Assembly: GCF_900102165.1 (NCBI RefSeq)
Contig: NZ_FNBD01000017.1
Coordinates: forward strand, 1-55,823
Reading direction: 5' to 3'
Source: Cellulophaga baltica
GTDB taxonomy: Bacteria; Bacteroidota; Bacteroidia; Flavobacteriales; Flavobacteriaceae
DNA: 55,823 bases
Positions 7,778 through 16,499 of this stretch are shown here, piece by piece. The notes beneath the pieces are model-generated. The model had not been told where the DNA came from. It worked only from the letters and a program-made list of their open reading frames with translations, and searched no databases. The position numbers and the translations under genes are program-made. Position 1 is the stretch's first letter; every line of letters begins with the position of its first letter.

Positions 7778-8626
7778 TTAATTTAATTTCCTTAATTCCA
7801 TTCTTAATTTAGTACTTGTTTGTGCTAATTTATATGGTTTTATTTTTTCTAATAAACTTTTAATCCATTCTCTTTGTATTTCCTTTTTTGCTCTAAACTT
7901 GTAGCCGTATAATAGAATTCTATACCCATCATGATTTTTATATTTATCGGTTAAAAGAATTTCATCATCAACGTTTGCGAGAGTAATTATTTTAGCAATT
8001 TCAACCATAGTTGGTTTTTTGCTTTCTTCAAAAAATGAAAAGAGTATATGAAGTAATAAGTATTTTTCATTCTTACTGAGTATATCAGTATCTATACTTT
8101 CGCTAGCCCTCTTTTCATTCGGAAATAAACTTTCATATGCAGATGTGTAGCCATCAATTTTGTTTTCGTAATCAAATTCGGTACTGAAATTAAAAGAGTC
8201 AAGCCTGTCTATAGTATACAGAGTATTTATTACTTTTTTAGAAGTTTCAAGCAATTCAATTACATTCTCTATTGCGACTTTTTTAGCTGTTTTCTGTAGG
8301 TAATCTGAATAATCAACAAACATTTTTTTACGCTTAATCTCCAAGTTTTCAAAACGTTCTTTTAAATCATTTTCCAGTACCTTTTTGGTATTATCTAGCT
8401 CGTATCTTCTATCTTTTCCTAATAACTCATAAGATGAATTAGAATCAAAAAATTCCCATGAAGAATCATCATGCCATTTTTGACTAGCTCTAAAAATTGA
8501 TAATTTAAATGCATCCTTAAAAATCCTTGTCATTTCCTTAGAAGATTCTAAACTTTCAAAAGCTAATTTTTTAAATAGCTCATAATCCTTATGATATGCG
8601 TCATTATATGTTTGTAGGTAATCCAT
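7778..8626 (-). CDS. Unknown protein overlapping the integrase gene
   Basis: The 282-residue protein is strongly charged and probably all alpha-helical, with long Lys/Glu-rich segments suggesting coiled coil near residues 75-150. I do not recognise a domain, and there is no signal peptide or membrane segment. Its ATG lies within the last 23 nt of the integrase gene, so the two are probably translated together. Genes in this position in integrative elements can be accessory cargo, including defence or regulatory genes. No function is assigned. Confidence 0.65.
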   Translation of the reverse strand: MDYLQTYNDAYHKDYELFKKLAFESLESSKEMTRIFKDAFKLSIFRASQKWHDDSSWEFFDSNSSYELLGKDRRYELDNTKKVLENDLKERFENLEIKRKKMFVDYSDYLQKTAKKVAIENVIELLETSKKVINTLYTIDRLDSFNFSTEFDYENKIDGYTSAYESLFPNEKRASESIDTDILSKNEKYLLLHILFSFFEESKKPTMVEIAKIITLANVDDEILLTDKYKNHDGYRILLYGYKFRAKKEIQREWIKSLLEKIKPYKLAQTSTKLRMELRKLN

Positions 8627-9755
8627 CTAAATCTAAATTAATACGGTTAGCAGCTTTTATTTTGTTTTTATCCATCACCTTGGTGTAGATCTGAGTTGTT
8701 GATAGGTTTTTATGTCCCAATAATTTTGATACGGTATAGATATCTGTGCCATTCGCTAGTTGCAGACTAGCATAGCTATGACGAAAATTATGAAAACTGA
8801 TATTCTTATTTATTCCAGAAAGCTTTATCCACTCTTTTAAAGGTCTTGTTACCTGACTGTATTTGATATTAGTGAAAACTTGTCCATTGGTTGTATCTTG
8901 CTTTTTTAAAATTTCATAAGCATTTTTGGAAATTGGATGATTAGTCAGATTACCAGTTTTTTGTTCTTTTAACCTTATATAATGTCCTTGATGCTTATCA
9001 TTATATACTGTTTCCCATTTAAGATTTATGATGTCACTAAAACGTAAACCAGTTAAAGCAGCAAAAATGGCCATGTGTTTTATTTTTTCTATTTTGATAT
9101 TAGTTTTCCATAATAGGACTAGTTCTTCTTCTGTTAGATATTCCCTATGCGTTTGCTCTTCTTTTATATAAATAGCATCTTCTGCTAAGTTTGTAATTAA
9201 TAAATTGTTTTTATAAGCCTTTTTTAGAACGGTTATAAAATGTTTAAAATAAGTCGAAGCCGTATTTCTTGCCAATTTCCTCGTGTCCTTCACTCGAAGA
9301 TTATTCGTGTTTAGTAGAAATTCTCTGTAGTTGTCTACATGCTTTTGATTTAAATTGTGTGATTGAATTTTGGTTCCGAAAAATTCTAAAAAATATTTTA
9401 AAGACGATTTCCAAGCTAAGTAATTTGAGTGACCAACGGTGTTATGTTTTTCTTCCACTACAGTCTCATAGAAAGCTACAAAATTAATACTTAGGTTTAC
9501 GTTGTCTTTAAGGCCGTATTCCTTATTTCTAATTTGAACGAGGCGCTTAGCCCTAACAATTTCTGCAAATTCAATGGTTTGTTTATTATGGGTTTTTTCT
9601 ATTTGATCTTTAGGAGTTGCATGTATTTGTAATTTTAAAAATTCCCTTCTAGATTCTTTACCAGTTTTTGGATTTATAATTGGAGGGAAGTAGTCCAAAT
9701 ATAAGCTGTATTTATTATTAGCTAATTTCTTTTTGCGTACTGTGACATTTGCCAT
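8604..9755 (-). CDS. Tyrosine recombinase/integrase
   Basis: The 383-residue protein is a complete phage-type integrase: an N-terminal arm-DNA-binding domain (about 1-85), a SAM-like core-binding domain (about 90-190) and a catalytic domain. The catalytic set is complete: R238 (GLRFS), H322-xx-R325 (HNFRH), H348 (LLGHKN) and the nucleophile Y357 (QIYTK). It lies 11 nt downstream of the zinc-ribbon/HTH gene and overlaps the following gene by 23 nt. It would integrate and excise the element whose end lies in or beside the 3' end of mnmE. No disruption is visible, so the element may still be mobile. Confidence 0.92.
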   Translation of the reverse strand: MANVTVRKKKLANNKYSLYLDYFPPIINPKTGKESRREFLKLQIHATPKDQIEKTHNKQTIEFAEIVRAKRLVQIRNKEYGLKDNVNLSINFVAFYETVVEEKHNTVGHSNYLAWKSSLKYFLEFFGTKIQSHNLNQKHVDNYREFLLNTNNLRVKDTRKLARNTASTYFKHFITVLKKAYKNNLLITNLAEDAIYIKEEQTHREYLTEEELVLLWKTNIKIEKIKHMAIFAALTGLRFSDIINLKWETVYNDKHQGHYIRLKEQKTGNLTNHPISKNAYEILKKQDTTNGQVFTNIKYSQVTRPLKEWIKLSGINKNISFHNFRHSYASLQLANGTDIYTVSKLLGHKNLSTTQIYTKVMDKNKIKAANRINLDLDGLPTNI

Positions 9756-9766
9756 CGTTTAAAAAT

Positions 9767-10120
9767 TTATGAAAGTAATTCGTTAATATCTGACTTTTTA
9801 ACACGTGTTAATCTTTCAGAAAGATTAGAGGCCTTTAGCTTTCCTGTTTGAATTAATCTGTAAACAGACCTCTTTGAGATGCTTAATAATTTAGCGGTTT
9901 CATTTACGGTAAGATAGTCCTTAATCTGTATTATAGATATGGGCTGAGTTTCAATTTTTAAAGTCTTTGTATTTGATTGTTTAATCTTATTGCTACGCAT
10001 CCTTTTTTTATATGCTCTTTTAGCACAATTATCACCACAAAATCTTGTAACAGTAGTTTTAGCAATGAAGGATGTATTGCAGTTTTCGCAAATTCTCTTT
10101 ACTCTTATATTTGAGCTCAT
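9767..10120 (-). CDS. Zinc-ribbon plus helix-turn-helix protein (excisionase-like)
   Basis: The 117-residue protein joins an N-terminal zinc-binding segment (C11-EN-C14, then FCGDNC, with a basic tail [10 protein letters not shown]) to a C-terminal HTH_17 domain ([20 protein letters not shown], wing to residue 115). It is the first gene before the integrase and probably the recombination directionality factor and/or integrase regulator. The basic zinc segment resembles that of the 139-residue protein at 6813-7232, whose HTH partner is a separate gene (7262-7588), so one architecture occurs fused and split in the same element. Confidence 0.75.
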   Translation of the reverse strand: MSSNIRVKRICENCNTSFIAKTTVTRFCGDNCAKRAYKKRMRSNKIKQSNTKTLKIETQPISIIQIKDYLTVNETAKLLSISKRSVYRLIQTGKLKASNLSERLTRVKKSDINELLS

Positions 10121-10236
10121 AATCTTTAAATGCTTACCTTATTATTGTATCGATAGTTATCATTATTGTAATATAAGATAATTTAGGTGCCATAATTTCT
10201 CCTAAAAAATCAAATATAATAATATGTGAGATAATG

Positions 10237-10257
10237 AGGTACAAAAAAGGTACAAAA
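10237..10257. repeat. Two tandem AGGTACAAAA direct repeats
   Basis: AGGTACAAAA occurs at 10237-10246 and 10248-10257, an 11-bp period, about one helical turn. It lies between the element's first gene and mnmE. This fits arm-type integrase sites or excisionase sites. A similar pair (AGGTGTGCA twice) precedes the integrase at the right edge. Confidence 0.4.
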
Positions 10258-10262
10258 TATAC

Positions 10263-10300
10263 TAAATTTTAAAAAAGTATATTGTATTTTTTAAAATTTA
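10263..10300. terminator. 14-bp inverted repeat downstream of mnmE
   Basis: TAAATTTTAAAAAA (10263-10276) pairs perfectly with TTTTTTAAAATTTA (10287-10300) around a 10-base loop. It lies 64 bp past the mnmE stop on the minus strand. It is all A/T, so it is a weak terminator at best; a recombinase site of the element's attachment region is the alternative. Confidence 0.35.
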
Positions 10301-10363
10301 TTTTGAGTTAAAGTGCTGATGTCTTGTATATTAGTTTATTTTGCTTTATTATGTTTTATTGCA

Positions 10364-11776
10364 TTACTTTCCAATACAAAAGTTCGCGAAAATATTACCT
10401 AAAAGATCATCACTTGATATTTCTCCTGTGATTTCTCCGAAATGAAATAAGGCTTGACGAATATCTATAGCTAATAAATCTCCAGAAAAACCAGCATCCA
10501 TTCCATATTGTACCTTTTGAATCTCTTCTAAAGCTTTTAAAAGGGAATTGTAATGTCTGGAGTTGGTCACTATCGTTTCGTTGTTTCTCAGCGCTCCTGT
10601 ATTGATAAGCCCTAATAGTTCTCCTTTTAGATCTTCTACGCCTTCACCTGTTTTTGCAGCAATAAATATAGTTTTTAGCTGTGCAGATAATGTCTCCATT
10701 TCTGAAGAAATAAGCGTGGTGGTGTCAGGAGCTATTTTATCCGCTTTATTGATTAATAACAGAATAGATTTTTGAGGAAACTGATTCTTAATTTTTTCAA
10801 TTTCTATCTTTAAGAGCGCAATTTCTTTGGTGCCTGTCATCAGAGAGCCATCAACCAAATATAAAACTACTTGTGCTTGCTTTATTTTCTCGAATGTCTT
10901 TTTTATCCCGATACCTTCAACGATATCTTGGGTTTCACGAATTCCGGCTGTATCAATAAATCGAAATCCGATACCTTCAATAGAAATTTCATCTTCAATG
11001 GTATCTCTAGTTGTTCCGGCAATATCAGATACGATAGCGCGATCTTCATTTAATAAGGAGTTTAATAAAGTCGATTTTCCAACATTAGGTTCTCCAACAA
11101 TAGCTACTGGAATACCATTTTTAATCACATTTCCAACAGCAAAAGAATCAATCAACCGTTTTAAGACTAAGGTAATTCTATTGATAAGATCTTGAAATTG
11201 ATCTCTATTGGCAAATTCTACATCTTCTTCCGAAAAATCTAATTCTAATTCAATTAAAGAAGCAAAATTCATTAATTCTGCTCGTAGTTCTTTTATTTCA
11301 TTACTAAAGCCACCACGCATTTGCTGAATAGCAATTTGATGGCTAGCCGCATTATCGGAAGCGATAACATCGGCTACAGCTTCTGCCTGACTTAAATCTA
11401 TTTTCCCATTTAAAAAGGCACGTAAAGTAAACTCTCCTGCGTCTGCAGTTCTACATCCATTTCTAAGAAATAATTGGATGATTTCCTGTTGTATATACGT
11501 AGATCCATGACAAGATATTTCTACGATGTTTTCTCCTGTATATGAATTGGGACCTTTAAATATAGAAACCAATACTTCATCTAAAACACGATTGCCATCT
11601 ACAATATGTCCTAATACGATGGTATGCGTTTTCTGGTGTACTAATTTTTTACCTTTTCTAGACACAAAATGGTTTGAGGCAATGGTAATAGCATCTATAC
11701 CAGAAAGGCGAATGATGGCAATGGCACCTGCACCAGAAGGTGTGGCAAGTGCTACTATAGTATCCTGTTGTATCAT
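10364..11776 (-). CDS. mnmE: tRNA modification GTPase MnmE
   Basis: The 470-residue protein is a full-length MnmE (TrmE). It has an N-terminal tetrahydrofolate-binding domain (starting MIQQDTIVALATPSGAG), a central helical domain, an inserted G domain with the P-loop VGEPNVGKSTL and the switch region AGTTRDT, and the invariant C-terminal FCIGK with the cysteine needed for activity. With MnmG it makes the (carboxymethyl)aminomethyl group on U34 of certain tRNAs. Its 3' end faces the integrative element: the integrase operon begins 243 bp beyond the stop. The C-terminus is intact, so integration, if it happened here, restored or spared the reading frame. Confidence 0.97.
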   Translation of the reverse strand: MIQQDTIVALATPSGAGAIAIIRLSGIDAITIASNHFVSRKGKKLVHQKTHTIVLGHIVDGNRVLDEVLVSIFKGPNSYTGENIVEISCHGSTYIQQEIIQLFLRNGCRTADAGEFTLRAFLNGKIDLSQAEAVADVIASDNAASHQIAIQQMRGGFSNEIKELRAELMNFASLIELELDFSEEDVEFANRDQFQDLINRITLVLKRLIDSFAVGNVIKNGIPVAIVGEPNVGKSTLLNSLLNEDRAIVSDIAGTTRDTIEDEISIEGIGFRFIDTAGIRETQDIVEGIGIKKTFEKIKQAQVVLYLVDGSLMTGTKEIALLKIEIEKIKNQFPQKSILLLINKADKIAPDTTTLISSEMETLSAQLKTIFIAAKTGEGVEDLKGELLGLINTGALRNNETIVTNSRHYNSLLKALEEIQKVQYGMDAGFSGDLLAIDIRQALFHFGEITGEISSDDLLGNIFANFCIGK

Positions 11777-11855
11777 AATGCAAAAATATAAAATAGTATT
11801 TGGTAATCTACTACCAGACGCTAATAACTAGACAAACATTTACCATAGGGGAATA

Positions 11856-11895
11856 TGACTGCAACATATGATTAATTACTCATATGTTGCAGTCA
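11856..11895. promoter_or_regulatory. 16-bp inverted repeat upstream of the GH16 gene
   Basis: TGACTGCAACATATGA (11856-11871) and its exact reverse complement (11880-11895) flank an 8-bp spacer. It lies between the divergent mnmE and GH16 genes. A possible -7 element TAATTTTG sits at 11934-11941, which would place the repeat about 50-90 bp upstream of the start, as for an activator site. No T-tract follows, so a terminator is less likely. Confidence 0.45.
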
Positions 11896-11967
11896 AAAGG
11901 TCATTTATGGTTACCAATTGAAATACCTGTAGCTAATTTTGAGAAAATAACTTAAAATTATACTATT

Positions 11968-12942
11968 ATGAAAAAAATGAGTCCCCAAATTCCTTTTTTT
12001 GCAATCCTATTAGCGCTGGTAAGTTGTAGCACTAATGATAGCGATATAAATGTAGAAAAAGAAGATGCGATTGAAGCTGTTGTTACAGAAGAACAGCAAT
12101 CCGAAGAAACTCAAGGAGATGTACGGAAAGGTGGTCCGTTTTTCAACGCAAATCAAAACCCATTACCCAATGGCAAGAAATGGGTAAAGGTAGAGGCTAT
12201 GTCTGATGAATTTAATGACAGCTCTTTTAATGCCAACAAATGGAAAAATACCGATCCTAACCGATGGATAGGTAGACCTCCAGGACTTTTTATAGAAAGT
12301 ACTGTATCTGAAAAAAATGGTAACCTTAGATTAACTTGCAAGAAGTTGCCTAGTCCTAGAGTAGTCAATGGAAAAACGTTTACACATGAAGGTTCTAACA
12401 TAACTTCTCATACAGCAGGGCAAGTAGGCTATTATTTTGAAGCAAGAATGAAAGCAAATAAGACGTTTATGTCGTCTACATTTTGGTTAATTAACAATGC
12501 AAACGATACTAATGGCTGTGATAAAAGAACCATAGAATTAGACATTCAGGAATGTGTCGGTCAAATTGTTGGTACTGCAAATTTTGCACAAAACTTCAAT
12601 AGAACCATACATTCTAATACGCATAGTAGAAATACAACCTGTGCAACAACACCAACAGGTTCTGTAGGAGGCAATAAAGAATTATATAATAAAGTGTATG
12701 AGTCTTACCATGTTTACGCAGCCTGGTGGAAAAGTAAAACAGAAATTGTGTTTTATCTAGACGGGAATGAAGTGTATAGTATTACTCCTAAAGCCGATTT
12801 TGACTTGCCATTGTACTTAAAATTGGTTACAGAAACCTATGATTGGAATCCTGTTCCATCAGATGGCGGTATGACAGGTACTTGGGGAGATCGCACGACG
12901 TTTTATGATTGGGTACGTACTTATAAGTTAGAAAACTTATAA
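11968..12942 (+). CDS. GH16 family glycoside hydrolase lipoprotein (agarase/porphyranase-like)
   Basis: The 324-residue protein has a lipoprotein signal (LALVSC, C20) and a low-complexity acidic linker to about residue 65. The rest is a GH16 beta-jelly-roll domain. The catalytic motif E190-L-D192-I-Q-E195 is complete. The segment NRWIGRPPGLF and the STFWL strand resemble marine GH16 galactanases (beta-agarases, beta-porphyranases) more than laminarinases, but I cannot fix the subfamily or substrate. It would be anchored in the outer membrane or cell surface and cut a red-algal galactan. It stands alone, not in a polysaccharide-utilisation locus, with its own upstream inverted repeat and a strong terminator behind it. 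Confidence 0.85.
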   Translation: MKKMSPQIPFFAILLALVSCSTNDSDINVEKEDAIEAVVTEEQQSEETQGDVRKGGPFFNANQNPLPNGKKWVKVEAMSDEFNDSSFNANKWKNTDPNRWIGRPPGLFIESTVSEKNGNLRLTCKKLPSPRVVNGKTFTHEGSNITSHTAGQVGYYFEARMKANKTFMSSTFWLINNANDTNGCDKRTIELDIQECVGQIVGTANFAQNFNRTIHSNTHSRNTTCATTPTGSVGGNKELYNKVYESYHVYAAWWKSKTEIVFYLDGNEVYSITPKADFDLPLYLKLVTETYDWNPVPSDGGMTGTWGDRTTFYDWVRTYKLENL

Positions 12943-12969
12943 AATTGAAATCTAAAATTACAAGTTTTG

Positions 12970-13001
12970 AATGCCACTTTATAAAAGTGGCATTTTTTTT
13001 T
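12970..13001 (+). terminator. Rho-independent terminator of the GH16 gene
   Basis: AATGCCACTTT (12970-12980) pairs with AAAGTGGCATT (12984-12994) across an ATA loop and runs into a T-tract of nine. Confidence 0.85.
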
Positions 13002-13123
13002 GTTATACCCATTTGTAGCTCGTTAAAAGAAGCGATGTATGGCAACATGCGCATTAAAAAATATTTATGATGGTGATTCATACTATTTTGTACATTCGCC
13101 GTCCATTAACAATTAAATTATAT

Positions 13124-13630
13124 ATGAATAAATTAGTAGTAGTAGCAGTAATTGCATTATTTTCTTTAGGAAAATCTTATGCACAAGAAACAGAACAAGT
13201 TAAAGATTCTATCGTAGTCGTAAAAGATATGATAAAGGAACAAGAAGAGTTAAAGCAGATAGAACAAGCCAAAGTAAAAGCTGCTGCAGTAAAAGCGGAG
13301 CAGAAAGCTGCTGCGAAAGAGCAGAAGCAATTAGCAAAAGAACAGAAAAAAGTAGAGAAAGAGCAAAAGAAGATTGAAAAGGAAGCTAAAACCAAAGCAA
13401 AAGAGGCTCAAAAGCAGGAAAAGTTAAAAAGTGCAATAGCAAGTAAGAATCAAGATATTCAGAAATGTGAAGACAAGATTGCTAAATATGAAATGAAGTT
13501 AGCCGAAGGTCAACGTAAAGGAAAACTTTCTCCTGTTGCTATTGATAAATTGAATGATAAAATTGCAAAAGAACAGATCAATATTTTAAAGGAGTCTGAA
13601 AAATTGAGAAAATTAGAGCGTAAACAATAA
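13124..13630 (+). CDS. Secreted Lys/Glu-rich coiled-coil protein
   Basis: The start is placed at ATG 13124, because the protein then opens with a normal signal peptide (MNKLVVVAVIALFSLGKSYA) of a 168-residue product; an in-frame upstream start at 13067 would bury it. After the signal, residues 30-125 are made of Lys, Glu, Ala and Gln heptad-like repeats (KEQKKVEKEQKKIEKEAK), a long charged coiled coil; the remainder is also helical. Such small periplasmic proteins are common in Bacteroidota, but their role is unknown. It stands 27 nt before the DUF4870-like frame. Confidence 0.7.
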   Translation: MNKLVVVAVIALFSLGKSYAQETEQVKDSIVVVKDMIKEQEELKQIEQAKVKAAAVKAEQKAAAKEQKQLAKEQKKVEKEQKKIEKEAKTKAKEAQKQEKLKSAIASKNQDIQKCEDKIAKYEMKLAEGQRKGKLSPVAIDKLNDKIAKEQINILKESEKLRKLERKQ

Positions 13631-13699
13631 TTCTTTTTTTTTGTAACATTTTGGTTTTTGAAGCGTCATATTAGTACATCAATCAAAAATCAAAATATC

Positions 13700-14038
13700 G
13701 TGCAAAAAGAAAACAAACAGTTATTAGTCATTACCCATTTGAGTCAGTTATTAGATGTTGTTACAGGTTTTGGAGGCTTTATCGTACCTTTAATTATATG
13801 GTTAACCCAAAAAGATACAGTAGTTAATATGGATGAAAATGGAAAGGCAATTATGAATTTTAGAATAAGTATGTTTCTCTATTTTATAATTTGTATTCCT
13901 ATGATTTTATTATTTGGCTTAGGGCTATTAGGGTTTTTAGTATTAGGTATTCTAACGTTTGTATTTCCTATTGTAAATGCAGTAAGAGTTAGTAATGATG
14001 AACAGCCTTATTACCCTATGAGTATCAAATTTTTATAA
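13700..14038 (+). CDS. DUF4870-like small membrane protein
   Basis: The product (112 residues from GTG 13700) has the DUF4870-type layout: QLLVITHLSQLLD near the N-terminus, a first membrane segment (GFGGFIVPLIIWL), a short NxxxKAIMNFR segment, two further membrane helices, then a polar tail. The open frame also extends to a TTG at 13658, but homologous proteins I recall begin just before the KQLLVITHLSQ segment, so GTG 13700 is preferred. It is an inner-membrane protein of unknown function. A perfect palindromic terminator follows. Confidence 0.7.
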   Translation: MQKENKQLLVITHLSQLLDVVTGFGGFIVPLIIWLTQKDTVVNMDENGKAIMNFRISMFLYFIICIPMILLFGLGLLGFLVLGILTFVFPIVNAVRVSNDEQPYYPMSIKFL

Positions 14039-14058
14039 TCAAAAATAACGTAAAAGTA

Positions 14059-14092
14059 AAAAACCCCAATTACAATTGTAATTGGGGTTTTT
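14059..14092. terminator. Bidirectional terminator (perfect palindrome)
   Basis: AAAAACCCCAATTAC (14059-14073) pairs with GTAATTGGGGTTTTT (14078-14092) around AATT. With A- and T-runs on both sides it can end both the DUF4870-like gene (plus) and dnaN (minus). Confidence 0.85.
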
Positions 14093-14114
14093 CTATAAAA
14101 AAATCTGGTTGGTA

Positions 14115-15233
14115 TTAATTATTAAGCATTACCGGCATAACAAGCATTGTTACCAATTCTCCTTCATCCAAACCATCTACAGGAGTTAAAATACCAGCTC
14201 TATTAGGTAAACTCATTTCTAATGATACATCATCAGAAGTTAAGTTCGCTAGCATTTCAACTAAAAATCTTGAGTTAAAACCAATTTGCATATCATCACC
14301 TTGGTAGGAGCATGTTAAACGCTCTTCTGCTTTATTACTGTAATCAATATCTTCAGCAGAAATATTAAGTTCTGCACCAGCAATCTTTAAACGGATTTGG
14401 TGCGTAGTTTTATTTGAGAATATAGAAACTCTACGAACAGAGCTCAATAATTGATTTCTAGAGATAGACAATACATTAGGGTTTTCCTTAGGAATCACCG
14501 CCTCGTAATTTGGATACTTACCATCAATTAAACGACAGATAAGTTCTGTATTTTCAAAGCTAAATTTAGCATTGCTTTCATTGTACTCTATAGTAACGTC
14601 AGACTCACTACCTCCCAAAATCCCTTTTAAAAGATTTAAAGGTTTTTTAGGCATGATAAATTCAGCAACCTGAGATGCTACAATATCTGTTCTTTGGTAT
14701 TTTACTAATTTATGGGCATCTGTAGCTACAAACGTTAAGCTTTCTGGAGAAAACTGAAAAAAGATACCACTCATTACAGGTCTTAAATCATCATTTCCGG
14801 CAGCAAATATTGTTTTGTTAATAGCGGTTGCTAAAATATCTCCTATGATTGTCGTAGAACTAGGGTTAGCCAATTCTACCGCTTTAGGAAACTCAGCACC
14901 ATCTGCATAGGCTAAAGCATATTTACCATGATTAGAACTGATCTCGACCGTATTGTTGTCTTCCACAACAAAAGTTAAAGGTTGCTCTGGAAAAGTTTTT
15001 AATATATCTAATAATAATTTTGCAGGCACGGCAATTAAACCTTCATTGTCAGAATCTACGTTTAATACAGAACTCATGGTAGTTTCTAAATCTGAAGCAG
15101 AAACAATTAATTCGTTTTGTTTTAAATCAAATAGAAAATTATCTAGAATTGGTAGGGTATTGCTGTTGTTAATTACGCCACCTAAAACTTGTAATTGTTT
15201 AAGTAAATACGTGCTAGATACTATAAATTTCAT
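14115..15233 (-). CDS. dnaN: DNA polymerase III beta subunit (sliding clamp)
   Basis: The 372-residue protein is a full-length beta clamp of three similar domains, with typical segments VVSASDLETTMS in domain I, FVATDAHKLVKY in domain II and the C-terminal VMPVMLNN. It forms the ring that holds DNA polymerase III on DNA. It is not beside dnaA or recF, so this is not the classic dnaA-dnaN-recF origin cluster. Two candidate -7 promoter elements lie upstream (TATCTTTG at 15334-15327 and TATATTTG at 15402-15395, read on the minus strand). Confidence 0.97.
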   Translation of the reverse strand: MKFIVSSTYLLKQLQVLGGVINNSNTLPILDNFLFDLKQNELIVSASDLETTMSSVLNVDSDNEGLIAVPAKLLLDILKTFPEQPLTFVVEDNNTVEISSNHGKYALAYADGAEFPKAVELANPSSTTIIGDILATAINKTIFAAGNDDLRPVMSGIFFQFSPESLTFVATDAHKLVKYQRTDIVASQVAEFIMPKKPLNLLKGILGGSESDVTIEYNESNAKFSFENTELICRLIDGKYPNYEAVIPKENPNVLSISRNQLLSSVRRVSIFSNKTTHQIRLKIAGAELNISAEDIDYSNKAEERLTCSYQGDDMQIGFNSRFLVEMLANLTSDDVSLEMSLPNRAGILTPVDGLDEGELVTMLVMPVMLNN

Positions 15234-15540
15234 TCCTTATGTGTTTTATTTTCTCTTTATATCTCTCGTTGTACTAATAACTAAAAAACTGAATTCTGTT
15301 AATTACTAAGACTGTCGCAAGAAAAACAAAGATATTTTAATTGTTGTTTTTAATGAAACAAACTTATTAACAGTTATTGGCCTGCAAATCCCTACAAATA
15401 TAGCACAATTATTATCTACTTTAAGGGTCTAAACCTACTGTTAATCAATGTAAATCTTTAAATATAAAATTTGCATTTTTCCAGTTTCTAGTTTTCTATT
15501 TTTTTTCAATGTTTATAAGTACCGTAAAATGCAGCACAAT
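15234..15540. other. Intergenic region upstream of dnaN
   Basis: The 307 bases hold no open frame I can support. On the minus strand two candidate Bacteroidota -7 elements face dnaN (15327-15334 and 15395-15402). A -33 TTG is not convincingly spaced for either, so the choice is open. Confidence 0.4.
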
Positions 15541-16371
15541 TTACTTAAAATCTATGGTGATAGTGTCTCTATAATCTAAACCTAGTAGGGTAGAAGCTCC
15601 TCCAACCGTATTTAAATCACTCTTATAAATTGCTAATTCTATATAATTAGAGGAATTAAAAAGTGCTAGAAGGTCACCAGGACCATTGCGTCTATCTTTC
15701 TCTAAATCAAAATTTATTATATCACTATACTTATTATAAATCTTAGTTATTTTTTTATTTCGAGCGTTTAAGACAAAATCTCTTCCTTTTCTATAGGCTT
15801 CAAAAGTATGCTTTTCAATATTCGTAATGACATTGCCAAAATTGTCAATATAAATTACACTACCCACAATACCGTTACCGTTTTCTGTAATTCTAGGGGC
15901 AAATTCGCGAATATCTTTTAATTTATTAAATAATTTACCAACAACTTCTAAGGTGCCGCCACGAGCAATATGGCAGGCCACTTTTACAAAGACATCTAAT
16001 ACAGGAAATGATCCGTGTTCTGGATTAGGAATGTTAATCTCTACGACCTTTTCTGGAGTTATTTCTGAAGTTATTAAACCTATAACGCCATTGTTAGCAG
16101 TGATAAAATAATGGCCATCAACTAATATGGCAATGTGTTGATTTTCAGGGGTTGGCTCAGAATCTACCCCCACAATATGTATGGTTCCTTTAGGGAAACT
16201 CTTGTAAGAATTTTTTAATATATAAGCACATTCGGGAATGTTAAACGGACTTATTTCATTAGAGATGTCAACAATTTTAGCATCGGCTAATTCTGAATAT
16301 ACAGCGCCTTTGATAACGCCAACAAAATGGTCTTTATATCCGAAATCAGTAGTTAATGTAATTATTGCCAT
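15541..16371 (-). CDS. SAM hydrolase-like protein (DUF62 / chlorinase-fluorinase superfamily)
   Basis: The 276-residue protein begins ITLTTDFGYKDHFVGVIKG, the conserved N-terminal signature of the S-adenosyl-L-methionine hydroxide adenosyltransferase (DUF62) family. The ANNGVIGL segment and the second-domain VIYIDNFGNVITNI are also typical. Most members cleave SAM with water to adenosine and methionine; fluorinase and chlorinase are rare relatives and carry extra loops not seen here. It lies alone between dnaN and phoH, divergent from phoH. Expected in the cytoplasm. Confidence 0.9.
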   Translation of the reverse strand: MAIITLTTDFGYKDHFVGVIKGAVYSELADAKIVDISNEISPFNIPECAYILKNSYKSFPKGTIHIVGVDSEPTPENQHIAILVDGHYFITANNGVIGLITSEITPEKVVEINIPNPEHGSFPVLDVFVKVACHIARGGTLEVVGKLFNKLKDIREFAPRITENGNGIVGSVIYIDNFGNVITNIEKHTFEAYRKGRDFVLNARNKKITKIYNKYSDIINFDLEKDRRNGPGDLLALFNSSNYIELAIYKSDLNTVGGASTLLGLDYRDTITIDFK

Positions 16372-16499
16372 GTAAGACTGTTAATATGTTTTTTACTTTA
16401 TGAAACTGATTTTTACTTAAGTTTGTTTAACAAAATTACGCAAATTTTAAGGCAACTAAAATTAATATTCAATAGGCAAGTAATTAAATCCGATATTCT

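Noticed and set aside
4745-11895. Shared CATATG in the palindromes at 4744-4810 and the inverted repeat at 11856-11895
   Set aside because: Beyond the six-base CATATG and flanking AACA the half sites differ (GAACAT against CTGCAACAT), so I do not treat them as sites for one regulator.
13067-13123. Upstream start of the coiled-coil protein at 13067
   Set aside because: It would place 19 residues before a clear signal peptide that begins at ATG 13124.
14115-15540. dnaN as a marker of the chromosome origin
   Set aside because: No dnaA, recF or DnaA-box cluster was recognised beside it, so an origin call is not supported.
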